Below, piece after piece: positions 1-7,839 of a stretch of 64,000 nucleotides of DNA. Within the stretch, counting starts at the first letter, position 1, and each line of letters starts with the position of its first letter. Where the stretch lies: contig NZ_JANCOC010000001.1 in the NCBI RefSeq assembly GCF_024294905.1, positions 131,223-195,222 on the forward strand, read 5' to 3'. Origin of the DNA: Rothia gullae. GTDB taxonomy: Bacteria; Actinomycetota; Actinomycetes; Actinomycetales; Micrococcaceae. The position numbers were made by a program, and so were the translations under genes. The notes beneath the pieces are model-generated. The model was not told the DNA's origin and searched no databases. It saw only the letters and a list, made by a program, of their open reading frames with translations.

Positions 1-1
1 T

Positions 2-530
2 GCTCCGGTGGCTATGCCGCTGGTGGCGTGCTCTGATGGCGAGCAGAATTACGCGCGTGCTTCGGTGCGTGAGCGTACCCGTCTGCTGCCGGAGCGTCTG
101 AGCCGCACGGGCTGGAACTACATTACGCTGGGTACCCTGGAAGTGTTCGCCGATCCTGACGCTGTGGTGGCGCGCGTGCTGCACTACCTGGATATGGATG
201 AGGGCGCTGAGATTCGTGGCTAGTTATTCGTCGACGCCGAAGCCTCGCCGCGGTCACCGTCGTGTGAGCGGCGGCGGCTCGGTGAGTGGGGCTGAGCCTC
301 TGCTGGTGGGTGTGACGACGCCTCCGATCGTGGCTTTTCCGGCCGTGGCTTCGGGTACCTCGTCTGCTGCGGCTTCAGCGAAGAAAGCTGATGCCCAGAG
401 CCAGAACTCCCAGAAGGCGGGTTCTCAGAGCGCGGCTACTTCCGTGCAGCCGCTGACCCCGGAGGAGCGCGAGCGTCTGGAATGGATGCGTCAGCAGCGT
501 CCCCCGCACTGGGGTAACAATATCGTGTAG
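2..530 (+). pseudogene. C-terminal end of a helicase/AAA-ATPase-like protein, apparently frameshifted (partial)
   Basis: The window opens inside a gene. One frame runs from base 2 to a stop at 221-223 and reads like the C-terminal restriction-endonuclease-fold tail of large actinobacterial SF1 helicase/AAA proteins (ERLSRTGW, then FADPDAVVARVLHYL). A second frame, open to 530, carries a basic and Ala/Ser-rich linker and ends in EWMRQQRPPHWGNNIV. A terminal 'QRPPHWG' tail is something I associate with the same family. The two halves overlap at about 198-223, so a one-base indel there would join them into one normal C-terminus. It could instead be a real truncation followed by an unrelated short gene, or a sequencing error; an artefactual homopolymer block follows immediately. 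The family assignment is from memory of conserved tails, without a catalytic motif in view. Confidence 0.5.
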
Positions 531-552
531 CGCATCCAGTCGGGAGTGCTTC

Positions 553-800
<248 letters not shown>

Positions 801-817
801 TGGTGTGGAACTTCCGT

Positions 818-1003
818 TTAGGAGTTTCCCTTGTCGGTGCTGTAGAAGCCGGAGCCCTTGAAGGTCACGCCGACGGTGTTGTAGCGCTTGCGTAGGGTTT
901 CTTCGCCGCACTGCGGGCAGATGCGCAGTGCGGCGTCGCTAAAGGACTGGCGCTGTTCAAAGACGTGGTTGCAATTCTTGCACTGGTAAACGTAGACCGG
1001 CAT
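818..1003 (-). CDS. FmdB-family zinc-ribbon protein
   Basis: This 61-residue protein starts MPVYVYQC and carries two CxxC knuckles (CKNC at residues 8-11, CPQC at about 37-40) that would hold one zinc ion. That is the layout of the FmdB/CxxC_CXXC_SSSS regulatory family. The start is set by an AGAAGGAC ribosome binding site just upstream. A longer open frame upstream is Lys-rich and has no family resemblance, so it was not used. In Actinobacteria this gene commonly sits beside the 5-formyl-THF cyclo-ligase and galU, as here. Its molecular role is not established; the family is only loosely linked to formamide/amide regulation. Confidence 0.85.
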   Translation of the reverse strand: MPVYVYQCKNCNHVFEQRQSFSDAALRICPQCGEETLRKRYNTVGVTFKGSGFYSTDKGNS

Positions 1004-1232
1004 TTTGTCCTTCTGTATCCGTTTTCGCTGGGATGGTTTATTAACGTGGTTTGAGTGTACCGCTTTTGAAAGCTTGGGAGCTATTTGCGTTTTCTTCTCA
1101 AATAGCCATTTCTGTTTCTTTTCGCCTTTTTCGTGAGTGATTTTGTTGGTGTGTTCCTGCATATCTTTGCGTTTTGCATAAAGATTCGGGGTGTCAATCA
1201 AAAGCGAACCGGGCATGGGGAGTCGGGTGCTT

Positions 1233-1901
1233 TTAGCCCTGCTGGTGAGCGTGGAAAATACCCCGCTCAGTGAGAATCACCGGCAGAATAGCGTCCCACT
1301 GATCGTAGGGGATAGCTTCATAAATTTCGTCAGCAAAGACCACGCCGATGCTCTGCTCCTTCAGTTGCTGTGCGCTGAGCAGGGGGATAATCCGGTCGTA
1401 GTAGCCGCCTCCTTGACCGAGGCGGTGCCCGCCAGCATCAAAGGCGAGAGCGGGGATGAGGCGCAAATCGGCGTTTACGAATGCCTGTGAGTCCTGTTCT
1501 TCGCCTTCGGGTTCGGGGATTCCCATGGGATTGAGCGGATGTTCAACGGCGGGGTCCCAGTGCACCCAGGCGAGTTTGCGGCCGGGACGCACGACGGGCA
1601 CGAGGATGCGGTGTCCCTGCTCATGGAGAGCGTTTAGTGCTTGAAGAATGGGTGGCTCAGATTTGGTGGGCAGATATGCCGCAATGGTGCCGGGGGAGTG
1701 GGTCCGCTGCGCGACCGCCTCGAGAATGTGGTGGGTGAAAAGGTCAGCTAGATGCTGCTGTCCGTGTTCGCCGCGGTGGCTGCGTGCGGTAAGGCGGCGT
1801 GGGCGGATTTGAGAGCGGAGAATGTCTTTATCCAGGGAGATGTCGTCTGCGCTGGCACCGGTTTCGGAGTTGCTGGTGGCGGCTGCGGTATTGAGGTTCA
1901 T
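1233..1901 (-). CDS. 5-formyltetrahydrofolate cyclo-ligase
   Basis: The enzyme converts 5-formyl-THF to 5,10-methenyl-THF using ATP, recycling a folate storage form in the cytoplasm. The diagnostic C-terminal motif GQGGGYYDR is intact, preceded by LIPALAFDAGGHRLG, and an N-terminal KxxLRxxIRxRR-like stretch is present (KDILRSQIRPRR). The start was placed at the ATG giving MNLNTAAAT. An ATG four codons upstream (1913) and a longer frame to 2024 are possible, but the extra residues are not family-like. It probably forms a minus-strand pair with the FmdB gene downstream and is divergent from galU. Confidence 0.85.
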   Translation of the reverse strand: MNLNTAAATSNSETGASADDISLDKDILRSQIRPRRLTARSHRGEHGQQHLADLFTHHILEAVAQRTHSPGTIAAYLPTKSEPPILQALNALHEQGHRILVPVVRPGRKLAWVHWDPAVEHPLNPMGIPEPEGEEQDSQAFVNADLRLIPALAFDAGGHRLGQGGGYYDRIIPLLSAQQLKEQSIGVVFADEIYEAIPYDQWDAILPVILTERGIFHAHQQG

Positions 1902-2230
1902 GGGGTGTCCCATCGTCGTTGCGGGTCTTGGGTGAAGTATTGGGGCAGCGTACCCGTAGGGGTGCGCTGAATCTGGGCTGAGAGGCATCCATGTATGGGA
2001 TGAAAACATCCTAATGAGCGGCAAAAAGCGAGCTATTCTGCCGGAGTGTAGATTCCACTTTTTAGTATAGGGTTTGAGAAAAATAGCATTGGGTAACGCG
2101 GGGCGTATTTTCTCTGCACACCTAAGAATGTACCACCGCGGATATGTAGTTAGTCACGTTGAAGATTTTTTCATGTCATAGTGTCGATAAATCGCATTAA
2201 GCACTTTACAACTTAGGGTATTCTTGTGGC
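1902..2230. promoter_or_regulatory. Divergent promoter region with leaderless-type galU promoter
   Basis: This AT-rich 329-bp gap separates the cyclo-ligase from galU. At its right end TATTCT (2219-2224) lies six bases before the galU ATG, with a TTAAGC (2197-2202) 16 bases further upstream. No Shine-Dalgarno sequence intervenes, so the galU transcript may begin at its own start codon. Nothing else in the gap was recognised. Confidence 0.45.
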
Positions 2231-3133
2231 ATGGCTACTGAAATTAAGTCTGTTACTAAGGCAGTTATTCCTGCTGCTGGTCTGGGCACCCGATTCCTGC
2301 CCGCAACGAAGGCAAACCCCAAGGAAATGCTCCCCGTCGTCGATCGCCCCGCGATTCAGTACGTGGTGGAGGAAGCAATTCGTGCCGGTCTGAACGACGT
2401 TCTGATGATTACCGGCCGTAACAAGCGCGCTCTCGAGGATCACTTCGACCGTGTTCCCGTTCTGGAGCAGCAGCTCGCTGAGCAGGGTAAGGACGCCCTG
2501 CTCGCCTCCGTGGTAGCTACCAATGAGATGGGTGGTGACCTGCACTACGTGCGTCAGGGCGACCCCAAGGGTCTGGGCCACGCTGTTCTGCGCGCAAAGC
2601 GCCACGTTGGCGACGAAGCATTCGCTGTTCTGCTCGGCGATGACCTGATTGATGAGAAGGAAGACCTGCTCGCTCGCATGGTGGAGGTCCAGGAGCGTAC
2701 CGGCGGTTCCGTCGTTGCTCTGATGGAGGTTCCCCGCGAGGCTATTTCTGCTTACGGTGCAGCTGCTATTGAGGCTGTTGAGGGCGAGGATGGTTTCGTT
2801 AAGATTACCGGTCTGGTTGAGAAGCCTGCTGCTGATGAGGCTCCCTCGAACTACGCTGTGATCGGCCGTTACGTTCTGAGCCCGAAGGTCTTCGAGGTTC
2901 TGGAGAACACCGCTCCGGGCCGTGGCGGCGAGATTCAGCTGACCGACGCTCTGCAGACCCTGGCTCAGCGGGAGGGCGAAGGTGTCTACGGCGTGGTCTT
3001 CTCCGGCCGCCGTTTCGACACCGGTGACAAGCTGTCCTACCTGAAGGCAAACGTTATTCTTGCTGCTGAGCGCCCCGAGTTCGGTGATGACCTGCGCGCA
3101 TGGCTGAAGGACTTTGTCGCAGAGAACTGCTAA
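2231..3133 (+). CDS. galU: UTP-glucose-1-phosphate uridylyltransferase
   Basis: GalU makes UDP-glucose from UTP and glucose-1-phosphate for glycan and glycolipid synthesis. The nucleotide-binding signature AAGLGTRFLPATKANPKEM spans about residues 15-33, followed by the family segments VVDRPAIQYVVEEA and LGDDLID. Near the end lies GRRFDTGDKLSYLKA, the sugar-phosphate region. The 300-residue length is normal. The gene is monocistronic, closed by a strong hairpin at 3186-3239. Together with galE further along, it covers both ends of UDP-glucose/UDP-galactose supply. The start has no ribosome binding site and looks leaderless. Confidence 0.95.
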   Translation: MATEIKSVTKAVIPAAGLGTRFLPATKANPKEMLPVVDRPAIQYVVEEAIRAGLNDVLMITGRNKRALEDHFDRVPVLEQQLAEQGKDALLASVVATNEMGGDLHYVRQGDPKGLGHAVLRAKRHVGDEAFAVLLGDDLIDEKEDLLARMVEVQERTGGSVVALMEVPREAISAYGAAAIEAVEGEDGFVKITGLVEKPAADEAPSNYAVIGRYVLSPKVFEVLENTAPGRGGEIQLTDALQTLAQREGEGVYGVVFSGRRFDTGDKLSYLKANVILAAERPEFGDDLRAWLKDFVAENC

Positions 3134-3185
3134 GCACTCTGCATCCGCCCTCTCATGAGGGCAACCGATAAATACCAACCACGCT

Positions 3186-3239
3186 GAGGAAGGCATTCTT
3201 TCCGGTGGGGCGTTAGCCCCGGGGAAAGGCGCCTTCCTC
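3186..3239 (+). terminator. galU terminator
   Basis: An imperfect long hairpin (gaggaaggc ... gccttcctc with inner tttcc/ggaaa pairing) is followed by gtttcg, 50 bases after the galU stop codon. Confidence 0.75.
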
Positions 3240-3447
3240 GTTTCGCACATATCATTTCGTGTGCTGGGTACTACTGTGAGGGCTCAGTGGTACTTCTGGA
3301 GTGAGGCTGCGAGGCATCCTCGCGTCCATATTCCTTCCGGGGTATATGCACATATCCAGTCCGATTCTTGCCGCTTATGGAAAGCATCGGGAATATAAGG
3401 GTATGATTAAAGTCTAGGGATAAAGGGACGATAGAGGGCGACCTGAT

Positions 3448-5016
3448 ATGACGCTGTTGAACACCTCGGGTGTGTTGGTAATTCTGACCGTAATTTTGCT
3501 GCTGTGGTTTGTGCCCAGGAGTCTGCGTCGCGCGCCCGCTGGTTCCGCCATGGAACCTGAGCGTCCCCTGATTAGCGCCGAGCGTACCGCTGAGGACATT
3601 CTCGCCTCCGCAGGTGTGCTGCTGAATGAGTCGGAGGCGTACCAGTCCTCCGATCATGCGGTGCCGTTGGGTACCTCCCTGCCCTCTTCCGCTCTTCCGC
3701 AGGTTTCTTCCCGTTCCTCCCACACGATGGAGGAATCCGCCCAACCTGCGCCCGATATGGCTTCTATTTCACAGATTCGCGATTCTTCCTCGACTGCCCC
3801 GTACACGGACGAGAATCCGGTTGTGGAGGACGCAAAGCTCTCGTCTCTGTCCTACTTTGATACTTCCAGCCCGAGCGGTATTGCCCTGCTGGTTGCTGTT
3901 GCGTTGGCTGGTTTGGGCCTTCTGAGCGGCGTTCTTGCTCTCTTTGATGCCGTGGCGTGGGGCTGGGCTGTTCTCTTCCTGATTCTTGCCGGTGGCGCTT
4001 GGGCTGTGAGCCGTTTTGGTCTGCTGGACCCTCATGCCACCCAGGTCAAGGCGAACCGCGATGAGCGCCGAGCCAAGGCCGAGGCAGAAGATGCATTTGA
4101 GGACGAATCTGAGGATGAAGAGTCCGATGATGAAGAGGCTTACGATGACGCTTCCGAGCCGGTAGAGGATTTGGAAGCTGAAGCTCCTGTAGCTGAAGCT
4201 GCGGAAAAGTCTGAACCTCAGGCTCGCCCCGCTGCCCGTGAGGCCGCTACCCGCAAATCTGCTGGCGGTGTGAACCGTGAGACGGCGGGGGTCAGTCGTT
4301 CGCACATTGTGGTGGAATCTTCAGCTGAGGCTGCCGAAGTAACTACTCACACGGACGCACCTGCTGTGGCACCTGCTCATTCTTCTCGTGCTGTCCCTGC
4401 TCATTCTGCCGTCGCTCGTTCTACCGAGCCGCCTGCGGCTCACCGCCAGGAGCGTCATCAGCAGGGCCCGAGCCGTTTCCAGCCGATTCGCCGCGGTAGC
4501 GTGCTCTTCGATCAGGAGAGAGGCTCCGCTGCTTCCTCTGCTGCGCCGCGCGCTGCGGCACAGCCTCAGTCGGCCCCGCATCAGGTAGCGCAGGCACCGG
4601 TAGTTCCGAGCGAGCCCGCTCAGGCACGTGCGGTTCCCGCTCAGCCGGTACCTGCTGCCCAGTCGGTAGCAGCTCCCGCACAGCAGCCCGCAATTCACCC
4701 GGATCAGCCGGTGGCCCGCCAGGCTCTGCGTGACGGTTCGCCCGTCCGTCAGGCACCTGCTGCTCAGGCTCCCGCTCAGTCGGTTCCCGAAGAGATTCCT
4801 CTGCCGGATGTCCTGGACGATTCCGAGTTCGATGCGCTGGATATCGCCTCGCTGAACGATTCGGCTCTCTCGACCGGTGCTACTGCGACCGGTGGTGTTC
4901 GTTCGACGAACCGTCACCCCGGTGCCGGCTCCTCCTTTGAGGCGGTGAGCAACACCTGGAACCCGGTTCAGCTGCCCAAACCGCTGAGTGCTCTGCGCCG
5001 TCAGGATAAGAAGTAA
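3448..5016 (+). CDS. SepX/GlpR-like divisome membrane protein (candidate)
   Basis: A 522-residue protein with an N-terminal membrane segment (residues 8-24, ending in the turn FVPRSLRR), then a linker. Two more membrane segments follow (about 143-166 and 168-188), then an acidic run (residues 205-245) and a long Ala/Pro/Gln-rich, probably disordered tail. N-terminal TM ending in VPxxLRR, central TM pair, long tail, and position beside galU match the actinobacterial SepX (Streptomyces) / GlpR (Corynebacterium) family. In those organisms it recruits a gephyrin-like Glp protein to the division septum. The usual neighbours glp/moeA and rimJ are absent here. The assignment rests on architecture and synteny, not sequence identity, and the tail is expected to diverge. 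Confidence 0.5.
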   Translation: MTLLNTSGVLVILTVILLLWFVPRSLRRAPAGSAMEPERPLISAERTAEDILASAGVLLNESEAYQSSDHAVPLGTSLPSSALPQVSSRSSHTMEESAQPAPDMASISQIRDSSSTAPYTDENPVVEDAKLSSLSYFDTSSPSGIALLVAVALAGLGLLSGVLALFDAVAWGWAVLFLILAGGAWAVSRFGLLDPHATQVKANRDERRAKAEAEDAFEDESEDEESDDEEAYDDASEPVEDLEAEAPVAEAAEKSEPQARPAAREAATRKSAGGVNRETAGVSRSHIVVESSAEAAEVTTHTDAPAVAPAHSSRAVPAHSAVARSTEPPAAHRQERHQQGPSRFQPIRRGSVLFDQERGSAASSAAPRAAAQPQSAPHQVAQAPVVPSEPAQARAVPAQPVPAAQSVAAPAQQPAIHPDQPVARQALRDGSPVRQAPAAQAPAQSVPEEIPLPDVLDDSEFDALDIASLNDSALSTGATATGGVRSTNRHPGAGSSFEAVSNTWNPVQLPKPLSALRRQDKK

Positions 5017-5037
5017 GTTTTAGCTTTTACTATGTGC

Positions 5038-5070
5038 AAAACCCCGACAGTTTACGCTGTCGGGGGTTTT
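5038..5070 (+). terminator. Terminator after the SepX/GlpR-like gene
   Basis: Perfect stem aaccccgacag / ctgtcgggggtt with a six-base loop followed by a T run. Confidence 0.85.
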
Positions 5071-5120
5071 GCTTTCCCTGGGGGCTGGGGTGGTCTGGGG
5101 GTGCTGGGGTGGTTAAAAAG

Positions 5121-5150
5121 AAAAGGAACCCCATCCATGGGGTTCCTTTT
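5121..5150 (+). terminator. Second, symmetric terminator-type hairpin
   Basis: A perfect 14-bp stem aaaaggaaccccat / atggggttcctttt with a two-base loop. The A and T tracts make it usable from either strand. It may back up the first terminator. Confidence 0.7.
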
Positions 5151-5289
5151 CTAGCATCACACACAGGAAGAAAGTCTTCTAGACCGATTAGGAAGGCCTT
5201 CCCACAAGGCCTGCCCTATTCGGTAATAAAAATATATCCTAATTCCCCTGCGGGTGACAAGCTGAAAATAGCGACAGCCTGTCAATAAA

Positions 5290-5305
5290 CTAAGGTTGAC
5301 CTAAG
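5290..5305. promoter_or_regulatory. Imperfect palindrome, candidate operator
   Basis: CTAAGGTTGACCTAAG reads nearly the same on both strands (six of eight positions per arm) and lies about 150 bp before the VTT-protein gene. The half-site TTAGGT resembles IdeR/DtxR half-sites, but the spacing is far too short for that family, so the regulator is unknown. Confidence 0.25.
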
Positions 5306-5455
5306 TAAAATCCCCGCCATTGCAGGCAACAAGGGGCAATAACCCCCGACTGAAAAAAGTTTAAAAAAATTTTCTGCCCCCTCAAAAAGTCGAATAAGAA
5401 GCCTCAAAAAACCTTCAATCAGGTCAATATCGCCCACTCATGAGAGAATAGCCGG

Positions 5456-5956
5456 GTGAAAGAATGGTTTGACACACTCCCGATTGAGGTTGCCCTAGCT
5501 TTCATGTGGGTGGTCGGTATCGTCCGCACCAGCATCGTGTACGCTCTTGGCGTGCTCGCTGCTGAAGGTGGTGCCCGCCTCGACCGCATCCGCAAAGCAA
5601 TGGACAGCCCGCTCTACCGTAAAGCGCGCTGCTTGATTAACCGGTGGGGCGTTATTGCTGTGCCCCTCTGCTATCTCACCGTGGGTCTGCAAACCGCGGT
5701 CATCATCACGACCGGCTTCACGAAAATGCCTCTGCGCCGCTGGGTTCCCGCGATGCTGGTTGGAACCTTTATGTGGGCGTGCATTTACACCACCATCGGC
5801 TTCGCAATTCTTGCAGCCCTCGGCCTGGAGCCGTGGATGTTCCCGCTCGCCCTTGCCATCGTTATTACGGTGCTGGTCATTGTGACTCAGCTGCGCGAAC
5901 GCCGCATTAATCGCGAAACTGCTGAGAACACTGCCGATAACATCGCCGAGAGCTAG
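5456..5956 (+). CDS. VTT/DedA-type small integral membrane protein
   Basis: This 166-residue protein starts at GTG and has about four membrane segments. The central stretch RWGVIAVPLCYLTVG, the GFTKMPLRRWVPAMLVGT turn and the following W-containing helix match the core of the VTT (SNARE-associated/DedA) fold. That family includes bacterial lipid scramblases and polyprenyl-phosphate transporters. The protein is shorter than classical DedA (about 200 residues) and lacks an obvious N-terminal re-entrant acidic/Arg motif, so transport activity cannot be claimed. It appears monocistronic. A C-rich gap separates it from the next gene. Confidence 0.65.
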   Translation: MKEWFDTLPIEVALAFMWVVGIVRTSIVYALGVLAAEGGARLDRIRKAMDSPLYRKARCLINRWGVIAVPLCYLTVGLQTAVIITTGFTKMPLRRWVPAMLVGTFMWACIYTTIGFAILAALGLEPWMFPLALAIVITVLVIVTQLRERRINRETAENTADNIAES

Positions 5957-6052
5957 TCCTACCTTCAGGGGGGGGTGGGCGCACTATCTCGCCGGGTTGA
6001 GGCCGCTCGCCTGACCCCAATGCCCCCGCCCAAGATGTGCTAGCGTGGAGGG

Positions 6053-7303
6053 ATGAGTTCATCCGCATCCTCCACCGCAGGCATCCCCGAAGAGCAGCCC
6101 GTCAACGACCTTGCCCTCACCGCAATCGACCTCGAGCAGAGCGCGCCCGAAAACGCTACCGACCAGGTAGAAACCGAAGCGCTCGTCGAGGCCCCCATCC
6201 GCGTGTACCTGCATCCCGAGCAGCTGGCGATGATTCAGACCCCGGAGGCTCTGCCCGTCCCCGTGCTGCAGCGCTCCGTGCTGCGTGTTAGCTACGTACC
6301 GGCAATCATGCCCGGTAAGTGGTTCAACCGCTGGCATGAGCGTTTCGGTGACCGCGTGCAGCTGGCGGAGGTGCCCGTGCGTGAGGCGCGCGGCCTGGAC
6401 TCCCTACATCAGGATCTGGGGCTGATTGATCCCGCCATTTACCCCGCCATTAACCCCGCCGCTGGATCCGCTACTGGATCCTCCGTTGAATCCGCCGCTG
6501 GGTCCGCAGAAGAGGGAACCGCCGTCTCTGAGGTGCCCGCCGAGGTTAGCGCTGAGGCTACCGAGCACGCCCCCATTGAGCGTAAGGATGTGCCCGAGAA
6601 CCCCTTCGCGCATATGAGCATTGTGCGCCCCGACCGCGAACCGGCAAGCACCGACGGCGAGAAGTACCACAGCATCCGCCTCTACGAGGAACTGCCCGTG
6701 GTTATTCTGCCGGTGGACCATGTGCTCACCGTGCTTGATGAGGTGCCTGTGGAGGAGCTTGCCGAAGAGTTCCTGCTGCAGCCCGCCTCCGATATTCCCG
6801 CCTATGAGGAAGTCTCCCGCGCATGGCGTGAGAGTGCCGGTCGCATCGTGCCCGAGGGTCTGACCGATAAGGAAACCATCGAACTGGTTGCCGCCGGTGT
6901 GGGCCTGTACATTGTGCCCATGTCCATCGCGCGTTTCTACCACCGCAAGGACCTCACCTACCGCCCGGTCGCGGGTCTGGACACCTACCCGGTGCACCTG
7001 GTCTGGCCGCGTGCCCCCAAGGGTGAGCCGCGCAGTGAAGAGCTCGAAGCGCTCCTGCAGGACTTCATCGGTATTGTGCGCGGCCGCACCGCAACCAGCG
7101 ACCGCGGTAGCGAAACCCGACAGGCACGCGCCGAACGCATCGCCGCCGAAAAAGCAAAGGAAAAAGCGAAGGCACGAGCAGCCAACGCCCGCCGTGAAGC
7201 CCGCGATAAAAAGCGCGCCAACGCCAAGAAAAACGGCAACGCGCGCCAGCACGCTCGACAGTCCGCCAAAGCCGCCAGCGCACGCCGCGGCAAGAAACGC
7301 TAA
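6053..7303 (+). CDS. LysR-type effector-binding domain protein without HTH, with basic tail
   Basis: The 416-residue protein has the periplasmic-binding-like core of LysR regulators. One lobe starts at LRVSYVPAIMPGKWFNRW (about residue 82). After an inserted linker come RLYEELPVVILPVDH, VAAGVGLYIVPMSIARF and TYPVHLVWPR. There is no N-terminal winged HTH. The linker (about residues 128-195) is Ala/Gly/Ser/Glu-rich with repeated GS-type units, and the last 60 residues are almost all Lys, Arg and Ala. A stand-alone actinobacterial family of LysR substrate-binding proteins with a basic tail is known to me. Here the linker is expanded. The basic tail could bind nucleic acid in place of the HTH, but that is inference. 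TAGCGT lies six bases before the ATG, suggesting a leaderless start. Confidence 0.7.
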   Translation: MSSSASSTAGIPEEQPVNDLALTAIDLEQSAPENATDQVETEALVEAPIRVYLHPEQLAMIQTPEALPVPVLQRSVLRVSYVPAIMPGKWFNRWHERFGDRVQLAEVPVREARGLDSLHQDLGLIDPAIYPAINPAAGSATGSSVESAAGSAEEGTAVSEVPAEVSAEATEHAPIERKDVPENPFAHMSIVRPDREPASTDGEKYHSIRLYEELPVVILPVDHVLTVLDEVPVEELAEEFLLQPASDIPAYEEVSRAWRESAGRIVPEGLTDKETIELVAAGVGLYIVPMSIARFYHRKDLTYRPVAGLDTYPVHLVWPRAPKGEPRSEELEALLQDFIGIVRGRTATSDRGSETRQARAERIAAEKAKEKAKARAANARREARDKKRANAKKNGNARQHARQSAKAASARRGKKR

Positions 7304-7329
7304 AGAACGATAGACGGTAAAATCAAACC

Positions 7330-7839
7330 ATGGCATTAGCAATGGAAACCCGACCCGCAGCCTACGCAGTCATCATTGAGCAGGGCAAGCTGCTCATGAC
7401 TCGTTGGGTGCCCGAAGACCGCGCGCTCAGCCCCCTCTGGTCCCTGCCCGGAGGCGGCATGGAACCCGGCGAACAGGCGGACGAGACCGCGCTGAGGGAA
7501 ACCCTCGAAGAGACCGGCTACAGCGTCGCCATTGAAGACATTCTGGGCGTGCACGCCGGACACTTCCTCGTGCGCTCCACCCAGAAAGACCCGCAGGCGC
7601 TGCCCTTCTGCGCCCTGCGGGTGGTTTTCCGTGCCCACATTGTCACCGGCGAACTGCGCCACGAAATCAACGGTTCTTCCGACACCGCACGCTGGGTACC
7701 CATCGCTGAGCTGGACACCATCCGCTACGGCACCCTCATCGACGAGGTCGCCTCCATGATGGGCTATTCCAACGCCGCCAGCTGGGCACGCGAATACCGC
7801 GAATTTCTTGCCGACGAAAACGCACGGAAGCTTCCCTAA
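7330..7839 (+). CDS. Nudix hydrolase
   Basis: A 169-residue single-domain Nudix enzyme. The box GGMEPGEQADETALRETLEE, continuing TG, is complete with both catalytic Glu pairs, at about residues 40-62. Nudix enzymes hydrolyse nucleoside-diphosphate-linked compounds; the substrate cannot be told. It ends TAATG, sharing a base with the lipoprotein gene, so the two are translationally coupled. TAAAAT lies six bases before the ATG and there is no ribosome binding site, consistent with a leaderless start. A second ATG four codons in (7342) is possible. Confidence 0.9.
   Translation: MALAMETRPAAYAVIIEQGKLLMTRWVPEDRALSPLWSLPGGGMEPGEQADETALRETLEETGYSVAIEDILGVHAGHFLVRSTQKDPQALPFCALRVVFRAHIVTGELRHEINGSSDTARWVPIAELDTIRYGTLIDEVASMMGYSNAASWAREYREFLADENARKLP

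Larger units (their letters stand above)
5017..5455. other. 439-bp gap: two terminators and an AT-rich promoter region
   Basis: It holds two hairpin terminators (5038-5070 and 5121-5150, listed separately), then about 300 AT-rich bases. Within these are a GC-rich hairpin (aggaaggcctt/aaggcctgccct near 5190-5220), a 16-bp imperfect palindrome at 5290-5305 and A/T tracts at 5354-5372. No gene of any size was supported. Confidence 0.5.

Noticed and set aside
5290..5305. Palindrome considered as an IdeR/DtxR iron box
   Set aside because: Half-sites TTAGGT/ACCTTA are two bases apart; the real box needs seven. Kept only as an unassigned palindrome.
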